From Citrobacter enshiensis (lineage in GTDB: Bacteria; Pseudomonadota; Gammaproteobacteria; Enterobacterales; Enterobacteriaceae), in assembly GCF_029338175.1 (NCBI RefSeq), contig NZ_CP119862.1, positions 2,604,001 to 2,668,000 on the forward strand: DNA of 64,000 nucleotides, given 5' to 3'. Both the position numbers and the translations under genes were made by a program. The notes below the pieces were generated by a model that ran no database searches, was not told the origin of the DNA, and was given only the letters and a program-made list of their open reading frames with translations. Numbering within the stretch: position 1 is the stretch's first letter; every line of letters starts with the position of its first letter. Shown piece by piece: positions 1 to 9,322 of the stretch.

Positions 1-1
1 C

Positions 2-55
2 TGCTCACTTTCGCAGCTTGAACAAGCGCCACCGCAGGGTACGCTGACATCCTGA
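2..55 (+). CDS. C-terminal fragment of a gene entering from the left (ydhK position)
   Basis: The second reading frame is open from the window edge to a TGA at 53-55 and encodes CSLSQLEQAPPQGTLTS. It stops immediately before the sodC stop codon on the other strand, so the two genes converge. In E. coli the gene converging on sodC is ydhK, an inner-membrane aromatic-acid-exporter-type protein of the ydhIJK group. The fragment is too short to identify by itself; the assignment rests on gene order. Confidence 0.5.
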   Translation, partial: CSLSQLEQAPPQGTLTS

Positions 56-577
56 TTATTTGATAACGCCACAGGCGTAACGCGCCCCGCCACCGCCCAG
101 CGGTTTTGGCTGATCGGACATGGTATCGCCGCCAACATGGATCATCAGCGCCTTGTCTTTAACATCATCAAGGGATTTGAGTCGCGGGGCGATGACAGGC
201 GCTGTCGCCGTACCGTCGCTGTTCACCACCAGCAGGGGCAAGTCGCCCATATGGCCTGCGCCATTGGGTCCTTCGTGCTTGCCGGTTTTGTGGGGATCGA
301 GATGTCCTCCCGCGGCCTCAGCGGCGGAGGCTTTGCCCTCTTTCATCGCGGGCTCGCAGCTACCGTTGGCATGGACGTGGAAGCCATGTTCTCCTGCGGG
401 TAATGCTTTAAGATCGGGGGTAAATTGCAGGCCCTTATCGGTTTCTGTGATAGTGACCGTGCCAATCGCTTGCCCGACGCCTTGCGACGTCACCAGATTC
501 ATTTCCACTTTTTCACTGTTGGCTTGCGCACCCGCACAAACCAACAGCGTCAACATTGCCAGACTCACACGTTTCAT
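56..577 (-). CDS. sodC: Periplasmic copper/zinc superoxide dismutase
   Basis: A 173-residue Cu/Zn superoxide dismutase that converts superoxide to hydrogen peroxide and oxygen in the periplasm. Residues 1-19 are a typical signal peptide ([19 protein letters not shown]). The mature part shows the metal-ligand blocks [38 protein letters not shown] and [13 protein letters not shown], and the last block [13 protein letters not shown] carries the second cysteine of the structural disulfide. Length equals the E. coli enzyme. It ends one base from the end of the left-hand partial gene, and ydhF lies upstream on the same strand after a 75-base gap. In relatives sodC is induced in stationary phase; the sequence here does not show how. 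Confidence 0.96.
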   Translation of the reverse strand: MKRVSLAMLTLLVCAGAQANSEKVEMNLVTSQGVGQAIGTVTITETDKGLQFTPDLKALPAGEHGFHVHANGSCEPAMKEGKASAAEAAGGHLDPHKTGKHEGPNGAGHMGDLPLLVVNSDGTATAPVIAPRLKSLDDVKDKALMIHVGGDTMSDQPKPLGGGGARYACGVIK

Positions 578-652
578 AAGACCTCCGTCAATTTATCTCC
601 CCGTTAAGTGTAAACCAGCGAGATAATATTGAGCGTAAAGTCCGTATGTTCG

Positions 653-1549
653 TTATGGCACGTCGTAACCGAGGGCGGCTTTGCGGATACGGAACCATTG
701 CTGGCGCGACATATTCAACGATTCTGCTTCAATTGCTGAACGCACCCGCTCAATTTTCCCGGAACCGATAATAGGCAATGGCTGCGAAGGCAGTCGCAGA
801 ATCCACGCATACACCACCTGTTCGATGGATTGCGCATTGAGCTCTTCTGCAATCGTGGCGAGTTCGTTACGCAGCGGCTGGTATTCGTCATCATTAAACA
901 GGCGCCCACCGCCGAGGCAGGACCAGGCCATTGGACGAATGCGCAGTTGCTGGAGCTGATCGAGGGTGCCATCCAGTAACAAAGGCTGATGGACCGGCGA
1001 GATTTCCACCTGGTTGGTTGCGAGGGTAAACGGCAGACGTGACTGCAACAAAGTGAACTGCGCAGGTGTGAAGTTCGACACCCCAAAGTGTCTGACTTTT
1101 CCACTTTTGTGCAACTGTTTAAACGCTTCTGCGACATCATCGGCGTCCATCAACGGATCGGGGCGATGGATCAACAGGAGATCAAGATGGTCGGTTGCCA
1201 GATTTTTCAGCGACTGCTCTGCGCTGGCAACAATATGGTCGGAATCGGTAATGTAATGACCGAGCGTATTTTCTGCCCGGGCGGTAGTGGCAATACCGCA
1301 CTTGGTCACAATTTGCATGCGTTCGCGCAGATGCGGCGCCAGCTTCATGGCCTCGCCAAAGGCCGCTTCACACTGGTAGCCACCATAAATATCCGCATGG
1401 TCAACCGTGGTAACGCCTAATTCAAGATGCTCTTCAATGAAACTCACCAACTGACGCGCGGACATATTCCAGTCCATTAAACGCCAGTAGCCCATAACGA
1501 AGCGGGAAAACTCCGGACCTTGCGGCGCAATCGTGACACGCTGAACCAT
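653..1549 (-). CDS. ydhF: Aldo/keto reductase family oxidoreductase YdhF
   Basis: A 298-residue cytoplasmic NADPH-dependent aldo/keto reductase with the TIM-barrel family blocks in order: VTTVDHADIYGGYQCEAAFG (catalytic Asp and Tyr), VTKCGI (catalytic Lys), LLLIHRPDPL (His) and a C-terminal cofactor segment PIIGSGKIERVRSAIEA. Its physiological substrate is not known in E. coli. It lies between ydhL and sodC in the same orientation, as in E. coli. The ATG at 1549 gives the full family length. Confidence 0.93.
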   Translation of the reverse strand: MVQRVTIAPQGPEFSRFVMGYWRLMDWNMSARQLVSFIEEHLELGVTTVDHADIYGGYQCEAAFGEAMKLAPHLRERMQIVTKCGIATTARAENTLGHYITDSDHIVASAEQSLKNLATDHLDLLLIHRPDPLMDADDVAEAFKQLHKSGKVRHFGVSNFTPAQFTLLQSRLPFTLATNQVEISPVHQPLLLDGTLDQLQQLRIRPMAWSCLGGGRLFNDDEYQPLRNELATIAEELNAQSIEQVVYAWILRLPSQPLPIIGSGKIERVRSAIEAESLNMSRQQWFRIRKAALGYDVP

Positions 1550-1597
1550 AACAGCTTCCTCATCAATAGACAGGTTTTGAGTATACGCAATTACGCT

Positions 1598-1837
1598 TTA
1601 AAAGAGTGAAGGTTGTTGCGGTTCTTCCTGCGGGTCGGGTTTGTTTGCACGCAATCTGCGCATCAGGCGTTGACGGCATAAGCGCAACACCTCTTGTTTT
1701 TCGGCATCGCTCATATTTTGCCAGTTAAAGCGCTCATCCCGGCTGCGCAGACATCCACGACAAAACCCACGCTCATCCGACTGACAGATACCGCGACACG
1801 GGCTCTGGACGGGAAAAAACTCCAACTGCTCAGCCAC
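1598..1837 (-). CDS. ydhL: DUF1289 small cysteine-rich protein YdhL
   Basis: A 79-residue cytoplasmic protein of the DUF1289 family. Four cysteines in SPCRGICQSDERGFCRGCL suggest a bound metal, and they are followed by an arginine-rich helix (EVLRLCRQRLMRRLRANK). Function is unknown in relatives. It sits 48 bases upstream of ydhF on the same strand and is divergent from nemR, with a shared control region of about 150 bases that contains the NemR operator. Confidence 0.88.
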   Translation of the reverse strand: MAEQLEFFPVQSPCRGICQSDERGFCRGCLRSRDERFNWQNMSDAEKQEVLRLCRQRLMRRLRANKPDPQEEPQQPSLF

Positions 1838-1959
1838 ATCCCCTCCTTAATTGAGATTGCCCTGCACCACATACGTCATGCTGCGGCGCACCGCCTGAAG
1901 GATGACGTGTCTATGACAATTGAAGACGCTAACTGAAATTCTGGCAACTCCTGTTGCAT

Positions 1960-1975
1960 TAGACCGACTGGTCTA
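1960..1975. promoter_or_regulatory. NemR operator upstream of nemR
   Basis: The sequence TAGACCGACTGGTCTA is an inverted repeat (TAGACC-4-GGTCTA) ending 15 bases before the nemR start. It agrees with the NemR box known upstream of nemRA in E. coli, where NemR represses its own operon until electrophiles or hypochlorite modify it. Confidence 0.85.
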
Positions 1976-1990
1976 TTACACTCTTTTCCC

Positions 1991-2590
1991 ATGAACAAAC
2001 AGACTGAACATGACACACGCGAACATCTTCTGGCAACAGGCGAAAAGCTTTGCATGCAGAAAGGCTTCACCGGAATGGGGTTGAGCGAACTGCTGAAAAC
2101 CGCCGAAGTGCCCAAGGGTTCGTTTTATCATTATTTTCGCTCTAAAGAAGCGTTTGGCGTCGCGATGCTGGAACGCCATTATGCGGCGTACCATCTGCGT
2201 CTGGCGACACTCCTGGAATCCGGTGCGGGAAATTATCGCGACCGGATTCTGACGTACTATCAGGAAAACCTGAACCGGTTTTGCCAGCAAGGCAGTATTA
2301 GCGGGTGCTTAACCGTTAAACTTTCCGCTGAGGTGTGCGATCTTTCGGAAGATATGCGTACCGCGATGGACAAAGGTGCCCGGCACATTACTGCGCTACT
2401 GGCGCAAGCGCTGGAAAAAGGGCGTGATAGTCACTGTTTGTCGTTTGTCGGTGAACCTCTGCAGCAGGCGCAGGTACTTTATGCCCTGTGGTTAGGGGCG
2501 AATTTGCAGGCCAAAATTTCTCGTAGCGCCGCGCCGCTGGAAAGCGCGCTGGCACACGTAAAAACCATTGTTGCAACGCCTGCCGTTTAA
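1991..2590 (+). CDS. nemR: TetR-family electrophile/bleach-sensing repressor NemR
   Basis: A 199-residue TetR-family repressor. The N-terminal helix-turn-helix covers about residues 10-55 (GFTGMGLSELLKTAEVPKGSFYHYFRSK). The sensor residues known from E. coli are present at identical positions by count: Cys21, Cys98, Cys106 (SGCLTVKL), Cys116, and Lys175 (NLQAKISR), which pairs with Cys106 in reversible redox sensing of reactive chlorine. The operator lies just upstream. nemA follows after 57 bases and gloA after that, the known nemRA-gloA operon that detoxifies N-ethylmaleimide, quinones and methylglyoxal. Confidence 0.96.
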   Translation: MNKQTEHDTREHLLATGEKLCMQKGFTGMGLSELLKTAEVPKGSFYHYFRSKEAFGVAMLERHYAAYHLRLATLLESGAGNYRDRILTYYQENLNRFCQQGSISGCLTVKLSAEVCDLSEDMRTAMDKGARHITALLAQALEKGRDSHCLSFVGEPLQQAQVLYALWLGANLQAKISRSAAPLESALAHVKTIVATPAV

Positions 2591-2615
2591 CAGGCGTTTT
2601 TATTTACTTTATCAC

Positions 2616-2630
2616 TAGTCGACCGGTCTA
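2616..2630. promoter_or_regulatory. Second NemR-like site between nemR and nemA
   Basis: TAGTCGACCGGTCTA carries one intact half-site (GGTCTA) and a degenerate partner, 18 bases before the nemA start. It resembles the main operator at 1960. Binding is inferred from the similarity only. Confidence 0.4.
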
Positions 2631-2647
2631 CTCAGGAGTCATTCATT

Positions 2648-3745
2648 ATGTCGTCCGAAAAATTATTTACCCCACTGAAAGTCGGGGCCATTACCGCCGC
2701 AAACCGCGTATTTATGGCCCCTCTTACACGTTTACGCAGCATTGAACCCGGCGATATTCCGACACCGTTAATGGCGGAGTATTATCGTCAACGCGCAAGC
2801 TCAGGGTTGATCATCTCCGAAGCCACGCAGATTTCTGCCCAGGCAAAAGGTTACGCTGGCGCACCAGGCCTGCACAGCCCGGAACAGATTGCCGCATGGA
2901 AAAAAATCACTGCCGGCGTTCACGCTGAACAAGGTCATATTGCCGTTCAACTTTGGCACACCGGTCGTATCTCTCACAACAGCCTTCAGCCGAACGGCCA
3001 GGCGCCCGTTTCGGCGTCAGCGATCGGCGCGGGTACCCGTACTTCTCTGCGCGATGAGAAGGGTCACGCAATCCGCGTAGATACATCAACACCGCGCGCG
3101 CTGGAAACCGAAGAAATCCCTGGCATCGTGAACGATTTCCGCCAGGCGATTGCGAATGCGCGTGAAGCCGGATTTGATCTGGTGGAGCTGCATTCAGCCC
3201 ACGGCTATCTGTTACATCAGTTCCTTTCCCCGACCTCAAACCACCGTACCGATCAATACGGCGGTAGCGTAGAAAACCGTGCGCGTCTGGTGCTGGAAGT
3301 GGTGGATGCCGGTATTCAGGAATGGGGGGCAGACCGCATTGGTATTCGCGTGTCGCCGATAGGGTCTTTCCAGAATGTGGATAACGGTCCGAACGAAGAA
3401 CCCGACGCGCTGTATCTGATTGAACAGCTGGGTAAACGCGGTATTGCCTATCTGCACATGTCCGAGCCGGACTGGGCAGGCGGTCAGCCATATAGCGAAG
3501 AATTCCGTCGTAAAGTGCGTGAACGCTTCCACGGTCCGATTATCGGTGCTGGCGCGTACACCCCGGAAAAAGCGGAGGACCTGATCGCCAAAGGTCTGAT
3601 CGATGCCGTGGCATTTGGTCGCGCGTATATCGCCAACCCTGACCTGGTTGCGCGTCTGCAACATAAAGCCGAACTCAACCCGCAACGCGCAGAAAGCTTC
3701 TATGGCGGTGGCGCGGAAGGTTATACCGACTACCCTACCCTGTAA
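2648..3745 (+). CDS. nemA: N-ethylmaleimide reductase (old yellow enzyme family)
   Basis: A 365-residue FMN-dependent old yellow enzyme that reduces activated alkenes, nitro compounds and quinones with NADPH in the cytoplasm. Recognisable TIM-barrel blocks are [23 protein letters not shown] at the N terminus, [13 protein letters not shown], the active-site block [21 protein letters not shown] with its two substrate-orienting histidines, and the FMN phosphate-binding end [19 protein letters not shown]...[12 protein letters not shown]. An AGGAG ribosome-binding site lies at 2633-2637. It is the second gene of the nemR-nemA-gloA operon. Confidence 0.95.
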   Translation: MSSEKLFTPLKVGAITAANRVFMAPLTRLRSIEPGDIPTPLMAEYYRQRASSGLIISEATQISAQAKGYAGAPGLHSPEQIAAWKKITAGVHAEQGHIAVQLWHTGRISHNSLQPNGQAPVSASAIGAGTRTSLRDEKGHAIRVDTSTPRALETEEIPGIVNDFRQAIANAREAGFDLVELHSAHGYLLHQFLSPTSNHRTDQYGGSVENRARLVLEVVDAGIQEWGADRIGIRVSPIGSFQNVDNGPNEEPDALYLIEQLGKRGIAYLHMSEPDWAGGQPYSEEFRRKVRERFHGPIIGAGAYTPEKAEDLIAKGLIDAVAFGRAYIANPDLVARLQHKAELNPQRAESFYGGGAEGYTDYPTL

Positions 3746-3770
3746 TTCCGCATTGCGTAATCCTGCATTG

Positions 3771-3794
3771 ATAGCGGCGTAAAAACGCCGCTAT
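3771..3794. other. Stem-loop between nemA and gloA
   Basis: ATAGCGGCGT and ACGCCGCTAT form a perfect 10-bp stem with an AAAA loop. No T-run follows on either strand, so it does not look like a standard intrinsic terminator. It may stabilise or attenuate the nemRA-gloA message. Confidence 0.55.
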
Positions 3795-3842
3795 ACTAAA
3801 ACAACATTTTGAATGTATTAGTCATTTTCGAGGGGAAAAAAG

Positions 3843-4250
3843 ATGCGTTTACTTCATACCATGCTGCGCGTTGGCGATCTGCAACGTTCTATCGAGTTTT
3901 ATACCAATATCCTGGGCATGAAACTGCTGCGCACCAGCGAAAACCCGGAATATAAATACTCATTGGCGTTTGTGGGATACGGTTCTGAAAGCGATGAAGC
4001 GGTGATCGAATTAACCTATAACTGGGGCGTTGATAAGTATGAGCTGGGCACGGCCTATGGTCACATCGCCCTGAGCGTGGACAATGCCGCCGAAGCCTGT
4101 GAACGTATTCGTCAGAATGGCGGCAACGTGACGCGTGAAGCCGGTCCGGTCAAAGGCGGTACCACGGTGATTGCGTTTGTTGAAGATCCGGACGGTTACA
4201 AAATCGAACTGATTGAAGAAAAAGACGCCGGTCGCGGTCTGGGCAACTAA
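3843..4250 (+). CDS. gloA: Lactoylglutathione lyase (glyoxalase I)
   Basis: A 135-residue glyoxalase I that isomerises the hemithioacetal of methylglyoxal and glutathione to S-lactoylglutathione. The four metal ligands known for the nickel enzyme of E. coli are at the same positions by count: His5, Glu56 (VIELTYNWG), His74 (YGHIALSV) and Glu122 (KIELIEEK). A purine-rich ribosome-binding site GAGGGGA precedes the ATG. It ends the electrophile-response operon; a hairpin follows the stop codon. Confidence 0.97.
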   Translation: MRLLHTMLRVGDLQRSIEFYTNILGMKLLRTSENPEYKYSLAFVGYGSESDEAVIELTYNWGVDKYELGTAYGHIALSVDNAAEACERIRQNGGNVTREAGPVKGGTTVIAFVEDPDGYKIELIEEKDAGRGLGN

Positions 4251-4258
4251 TGCCTGCC

Positions 4259-4285
4259 GGGCGCAGATTCTCTGCGCCCATTTAT
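4259..4285 (+). terminator. Probable terminator after gloA
   Basis: GGGCGCAGA (4259-4267) pairs with TCTGCGCCC (4271-4279) around a 3-base loop and is followed by a weak T-containing tail. It separates gloA from the convergent fimbrial operon. Confidence 0.55.
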
Positions 4286-4305
4286 CGTCCTTTTCCGCTT
4301 TGCCA

Positions 4306-5409
4306 TTATTGATAGGACAATTCATAGATAACGGAAGCCGAGACTTTCCCGCCGACAATCGTGTCGTCGGACGTTCTGTAATATCTGGCAGACATCGGAA
4401 TACTGTACTGCCCTTCGCTCGCATTCCCCACCGTAAAGGATTCGTTCAGATGAACCGTTTGCGGCGTTTGTCCTCCGTCTTTGACTGATAAGATCTGCAC
4501 CCCGACGTTTTGCGCCAGTCCGTCACCGACATCGTTATACAGCACGCCATTTTCAGCGTCACCACCGTTAGGGTCGGTCAGGGTCATATTGACGGTTGTC
4601 GCAGCGTTGCACTTCAGGCCGATCGTGAAATCCACGTTGCTACCGACATCGCCTTTATGCGGCAGATCGTTGGCATTGATACGACTTAAATTTACGGTAC
4701 TGGGTGTGTCGGCATTAATATCACAACTGTTTGAATTAACAGTGATGATAAAACTCGATACAAATATTGACTGGCACTGATCCCCAGTATCGGATGTCTG
4801 AGATGACGATATACATATACCGGCCAGGCTTTGGAGGGGAATAATATAACTGCCAGCAACCAGTGGACCTGTTGTGACAAAATAAATCTTATATTTCGCG
4901 CCCAGGGAGCCCTCATGCAACATACCATCGATCGACCACAATGGTTTTGAAGGGGATACGTCAAATGGCTGATAGGGTTCGTTAGGATCGGCTACTGCCA
5001 TCGCAAAACCAAAACTCGTATATTCATTATTGGCATCCAGAATAGGATACACGGGTAAAACGCCTTCTGGCGAAGAATATGTACCCGTAGAAACAGTCCA
5101 CATATTATTTGTCCATGTTGATGTTCCGGTTCCAGAGCACACTGTTCCCGTAAAAATAAACACTTCGTTATAGTCGGATGCATAAGGCTGACCAATCAAT
5201 GTTCCGACTGGATAAGCTGAAGGGTTATCAGTATCTATAGTTATCTTGCCAGGTGTAGCGATCAGATTGGTTTTATCCACACATGCTCGCGTATATCTTG
5301 CATATCCCTTCGACGGCATCCCGCACAGCAATAATGCAATAACAGACAGCATTACCATTCGCAGTGAGTAGTTCAATGTTTTGTTTAGAATTAAAATAAT
5401 CGCTGTCAT
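4306..5409 (-). CDS. Fimbrial tip adhesin
   Basis: A 367-residue secreted fimbrial protein, last of a four-gene chaperone-usher operon. A hydrophobic signal segment lies near residues 18-37 (MVMLSVIALLLCGMPSKGYA); an internal ATG at residue 18 is an alternative start. The size is about twice a pilin. The C-terminal half from about residue 225 resembles a pilin domain (SCDINADTPSTVNLSRINAND, later SVIYELSYQ at the very end, which matches the donor-strand and last-strand pattern of pilins), so the N-terminal half is probably the receptor-binding lectin domain. The receptor cannot be read from the sequence. FimH-like architecture is an inference from size, order and the C-terminal domain. Confidence 0.85.
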   Translation of the reverse strand: MTAIILILNKTLNYSLRMVMLSVIALLLCGMPSKGYARYTRACVDKTNLIATPGKITIDTDNPSAYPVGTLIGQPYASDYNEVFIFTGTVCSGTGTSTWTNNMWTVSTGTYSSPEGVLPVYPILDANNEYTSFGFAMAVADPNEPYQPFDVSPSKPLWSIDGMLHEGSLGAKYKIYFVTTGPLVAGSYIIPLQSLAGICISSSQTSDTGDQCQSIFVSSFIITVNSNSCDINADTPSTVNLSRINANDLPHKGDVGSNVDFTIGLKCNAATTVNMTLTDPNGGDAENGVLYNDVGDGLAQNVGVQILSVKDGGQTPQTVHLNESFTVGNASEGQYSIPMSARYYRTSDDTIVGGKVSASVIYELSYQ

Positions 5410-5440
5410 ATATTCCTGTTATCCATTATGTGCCGGGAGT

Positions 5441-7969
5441 TTATCTGCAACTTTCCACAAACGGCTTCAGCGCCGTTTTCCTTGTCTTTTCAGGTTCTGG
5501 CGCAAGGGCATAATTGACACGACACTGCTCATTTTCATCATCGCCCCATTTAATATGCAGACTGCCCTTATCATTCGGCACGCGGGCATAAATCAGACTC
5601 CCCTGCGAGACCACCCCGACGCTGACGCCGTTGTCATCAAAAACATCCGCCCCAAACGGCAGTGTTTTACCGGAAAAATTTGCCTGAATTAAAACCGGTC
5701 TCCCCTGGCGGGCATCAAACTTCGCCTTCACCACTGCGCCAGAGCGCGGGACTATTTTTTGCGAGGTGCTTTCCAGTTCAGCGTTTTCAGATATCCCTTT
5801 CGGATCAATGACCACATCATTTAATTGATAAGGATTGGTTGACGGAAACAGGGCATAGCCAAAACGGTCAATGGTCACGCCGGGATAAGAGGGTATTGCC
5901 GCCCCTTCCGCCCCTTTTGCCTCTACCAGAGTGAACGTATCCCCCGTGTAGGGTGAAAATGTAATACCGCCAGAATGCGCGACCAGGGAACCAGACATGC
6001 CTACCGAAGCACTGCGGTAATCGCGACCTTTACTGTAGGTTGCGGAAAGTGAAGCGATGCCGCCTTTATATGTCCCACCAACGTTGCCGCTTGTTCCCGC
6101 ATAGTCGTCATGACTGCCGCTGACCGAGTAGGTATATTGGTTCTGTTCACCGAGGCTGCCCGAAATAATCGCCTGCTCTGAGGCCGAGCCAGATGAGTCC
6201 TGGTTATAGCTCATACTGAGTTGCGGCGCATACGTCCCCGTATCGTGGCTTTCCCACAACGGCAGCGAGAAATTCAGAAAATAACTGGTCTGAGAGTTGC
6301 CCCACTCGTCCTGGCTGCGGCTGATATTCAGACTATAACTCAACCATTTATAACTATTGGAATAACCGATCTGATATTGCCGCTCAGCAGATCCTTTATT
6401 CCAGTAGTTTTCCAGGCTGGCGCTGACGTATAACTGGCCCCATCCGTCCTTCAGTCCCTGACTCAGGTTAAGCGTAAAACGGTTTTTCTGTCGCTGAATC
6501 TGATTGCCGTCATCGCCATGATGGAGATCATCACGGGCTTCCATCGCAGTGAGGTAATCCATATAGCCACTACTGGAGAAACGGTACGCGGCCAGCGTGA
6601 TATTACTGTTCGTTTCATTAATCAGTTTGCTGTAACTTATCTGATAGCTCTGACCTGACATGTTTTCATGATTAGGAAGATGCGCTCTGGATTGGGTGAC
6701 ATCAAAAGCAATTGCGCCAATGGGAAAGCCTAAGGCAGTCCCTACTTTTACCGCCTGATAATCCTTGTTTGCCTGAACGCCCCCATACCCTGTCAGTATG
6801 TTTGTAAAGCCCTGCTGCCAGGTTGCTTCCGTAAAGACAGGATCGTCCGACACGCTGTTGCTACGCAGTTTTCCCGCACTGAGGCTGTAGCGCGTACTTC
6901 CGGGGCGCAATAATTGCGACACCGAAGAATAAGGAATGGAAAAGTTCTGCTGCGAGCCATCGGCTTCTTCAATGCTCACATCCAGGTTGCCGCCATAGCC
7001 GGTCGGATACAGATCGCTGATCACAAACGCACCGGGTGAAACGGTGGTTTCATAAATCGTCTGACCGCTCTGTTTAACCGTCACCTTCGCATTCGTTTTC
7101 GCCACACCCCGTATTTCGGGTGCATAACCGCGCTGCGATTGTGGCAACATGCGCTCGTCGCTGGCAACCTGCGCCCCACTGATGGGCAATGTATCAAACA
7201 GTTGTCCGCTGGTATTGAGTTGCCCGGCAGCCAGACGCCCCCAAATAGCGGGAATATCCCGCTGCACATAGGTATTCAGGACATTATAATGACCGCCCTG
7301 ATCCTGCATCCAGTTATAAGATCCATTATGGCGAAGATACCATGCGCCGATATTCAGACCGCTGTTGATCGACGCATAAAATGATTTCGACTCATAGTTG
7401 CTGTTCTTAGATTCATAGCCATTCATCGCGTATCCCAGCATCAGGGCGGGTATCCCGCTATCCCACATTGACGGGGGTACCGAACCGCGAGGAAGTTTAT
7501 CAATATAGACTTGCGGGATGGAGAGATTTAATTGCTGAGCTTCGCTGTCAAATTCCTGCGTTGCCTCCGGAATGATATCCTGTATACGCGTGCAGTTCTT
7601 ACTGTCGATCAGTATGTCCCATTGCGTGAATTTAATTTTTTCTTTTTTAAAACTGATCAGTTCAAAGACATTGCCTGGGATACACGCGTCAACAGTATTA
7701 TTCGCCCCTCCCCGAAATTCGACATTCGATATCGTCAATTTTTCGGTGTTTAGTGTGACAATAACTTTATAGATACCCGGCAATACACTGGCACCATTTG
7801 AAAATCTTTTCAGGTCAACAACTTGTGCACCTGAGCGATTAACAAAAGCATCATTAAATTCATAATTCCCTGCCACTTCCATCGAGGTGGCGTCTGTTGT
7901 TGCTCCGGCGACAGCATATTGCAATGGGAGCACAACATTAACACAGCACAGCACATAAAATAAGCGCAT
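5441..7969 (-). CDS. Outer-membrane fimbrial usher (FimD/PapC family)
   Basis: An 842-residue usher that forms the outer-membrane pore through which chaperone-bound subunits are assembled. A signal peptide covers about residues 1-21; the N-terminal chaperone-binding domain follows (YEFNDAFVNRSGAQVVDLKRF), then the beta-barrel with repeated aromatic strands, the plug region near ATVKQSGQTIYETTVSPGAFVISDLYPTG, and the C-terminal domain with the usual cysteine pair (NEQCRVNY...VESCR). Length is normal for the family. The chaperone gene lies 22 bases upstream and the adhesin gene 31 bases downstream, all on the minus strand. Confidence 0.95.
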   Translation of the reverse strand: MRLFYVLCCVNVVLPLQYAVAGATTDATSMEVAGNYEFNDAFVNRSGAQVVDLKRFSNGASVLPGIYKVIVTLNTEKLTISNVEFRGGANNTVDACIPGNVFELISFKKEKIKFTQWDILIDSKNCTRIQDIIPEATQEFDSEAQQLNLSIPQVYIDKLPRGSVPPSMWDSGIPALMLGYAMNGYESKNSNYESKSFYASINSGLNIGAWYLRHNGSYNWMQDQGGHYNVLNTYVQRDIPAIWGRLAAGQLNTSGQLFDTLPISGAQVASDERMLPQSQRGYAPEIRGVAKTNAKVTVKQSGQTIYETTVSPGAFVISDLYPTGYGGNLDVSIEEADGSQQNFSIPYSSVSQLLRPGSTRYSLSAGKLRSNSVSDDPVFTEATWQQGFTNILTGYGGVQANKDYQAVKVGTALGFPIGAIAFDVTQSRAHLPNHENMSGQSYQISYSKLINETNSNITLAAYRFSSSGYMDYLTAMEARDDLHHGDDGNQIQRQKNRFTLNLSQGLKDGWGQLYVSASLENYWNKGSAERQYQIGYSNSYKWLSYSLNISRSQDEWGNSQTSYFLNFSLPLWESHDTGTYAPQLSMSYNQDSSGSASEQAIISGSLGEQNQYTYSVSGSHDDYAGTSGNVGGTYKGGIASLSATYSKGRDYRSASVGMSGSLVAHSGGITFSPYTGDTFTLVEAKGAEGAAIPSYPGVTIDRFGYALFPSTNPYQLNDVVIDPKGISENAELESTSQKIVPRSGAVVKAKFDARQGRPVLIQANFSGKTLPFGADVFDDNGVSVGVVSQGSLIYARVPNDKGSLHIKWGDDENEQCRVNYALAPEPEKTRKTALKPFVESCR

Positions 7970-7991
7970 AATAAAATCACCGGTGAGTGAA

Positions 7992-8714
7992 TTATTTTTT
8001 GACTTTATATTTGTTTAATCCACCAAAATCATTGATTGATGCATATTCGATTGAATCTACGCTACTCACCTGATTTACACCGTTGAAATGAAAATCACTT
8101 GTTCCACCCGGTGAAATCATCTGTCCGGCGGCAACCACTTTTTTCCCACCCGATGTATAAGTCACTTCACTCAGCGTGACATAATAAGGTGTTGGGTTTG
8201 TCGCTGTGACACCGTTACCGTTGATGCTCCAGCGCAATAAATCAGGGGCGTCATTGGCACTGCCTTTTAGTGAATCAGGTCGGTAGAAAAGCTTGATGCG
8301 TGTTTTGAAGGCAATATTGATCTGGCTTGCGTTAATAGAGTCCTTCGACTTTGCAGGGATAGCCAATACATTCAGATAAAAAACAGACTCTTTATCCTGT
8401 GCAAGGGTGTTTTCCGCAAGCAAACTGATCCTTAACGTCTGCCCTTTTCCCGCATTCACCCGATTAATGGGCGGCGTTAAGACAAACACTGATGATATTT
8501 TATCTGGCGTCTCGTTCTTGACACCATTATCGATCCAACTCTGCGCCAGAACCGGGAGGCTTCCTGTATTTTTCATTCGTACAGTGACCTCGCTCTCGCC
8601 GGCAGGATAAATAACACGCGTCCCTTCTAATACCAGACCTGCAAATGAGAGAGTGCTGAAACCAAACAGTGTCATCAATAATGACAGTTGCCATAAGAAT
8701 TTAAAACGTTTCAT
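7992..8714 (-). CDS. Periplasmic fimbrial chaperone (FimC/PapD family)
   Basis: A PapD-like periplasmic chaperone, 240 residues from the ATG at 8714. A GTG twelve codons further upstream (8750) is possible, but the ATG gives a clean signal peptide MKRFKFLWQLSLLMTLFGFS-TLSFA. The mature protein shows the two anchor residues of the subunit-binding cleft in EGTRVIYPAGE (Arg) and IAFKTRIKLFYRP (Lys), and the family block PPINRVNAGKGQTLRISL. It caps and folds fimbrial subunits by donor-strand complementation. It lies between the major pilin and usher genes. Confidence 0.94.
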   Translation of the reverse strand: MKRFKFLWQLSLLMTLFGFSTLSFAGLVLEGTRVIYPAGESEVTVRMKNTGSLPVLAQSWIDNGVKNETPDKISSVFVLTPPINRVNAGKGQTLRISLLAENTLAQDKESVFYLNVLAIPAKSKDSINASQINIAFKTRIKLFYRPDSLKGSANDAPDLLRWSINGNGVTATNPTPYYVTLSEVTYTSGGKKVVAAGQMISPGGTSDFHFNGVNQVSSVDSIEYASINDFGGLNKYKVKK

Positions 8715-8764
8715 TAAATTAATCCAGAATTGACCGTTTGTTAACAACACTCTGTGTGACTTAT

Positions 8765-9322
8765 TTACTGATACGACAGTTCATAAGTGGCATTAGCGGT
8801 CACTTTACCAACTGTTGGAGCAGCATCATTACTGTAATATTGCACGTTATATACAAGTGAACCTTTCCCACTGGCATCGATGGCAAATTTCGACCCGCCG
8901 CTCTGATCCGCATTTAAATCAATCGCAGTATTTGATTTAGCAACATCAACCAACTGCAGGCTTACTTTAGTCGGAGTTGCTTCTTCGTTTGCCAGGTTAC
9001 CATTGGGATCAGGAGTTCCCGTTGCCACGCCGAAAGCAATACCGATACCTGTCGCGCTCGCCGCACAACCCGTAACGGATATAGTGAAAGGCTTAGGTTT
9101 TGCTGTTGTGCCTACTCCAGCGATGGTTTCTGTTGACACTTTATCAAGAGTCACCGTGCCGTTCGGTCCTGACGCATCAACGGATACATCGCAGGTTGAC
9201 GCAATAACTTCTCCGGAGAATTGAATTTTCCCTTTATCTGTTGCTGCATTCGCTGTATTTATGCCAGACAAACTCACTATCGCACAGGCAGACATCACCA
9301 TGTATAACTTACGCAATTTCAT
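8765..9322 (-). CDS. Major fimbrial subunit (FimA family)
   Basis: A 185-residue pilin with a signal peptide ending in NTANA near residue 26. The mature protein has the type 1 pilin features: an early strand KIQFSGEVIASTCDV, a second cysteine in VTGCAAS that forms the disulfide, and the C-terminal ANATYELSYQ with the penultimate tyrosine typical of chaperone-recognised subunits. GGAGAG before the ATG is a good ribosome-binding site. It is first in the operon (pilin, chaperone, usher, adhesin). There are no minor-subunit genes, so this is a compact four-gene fimbria. Confidence 0.93.
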   Translation of the reverse strand: MKLRKLYMVMSACAIVSLSGINTANAATDKGKIQFSGEVIASTCDVSVDASGPNGTVTLDKVSTETIAGVGTTAKPKPFTISVTGCAASATGIGIAFGVATGTPDPNGNLANEEATPTKVSLQLVDVAKSNTAIDLNADQSGGSKFAIDASGKGSLVYNVQYYSNDAAPTVGKVTANATYELSYQ

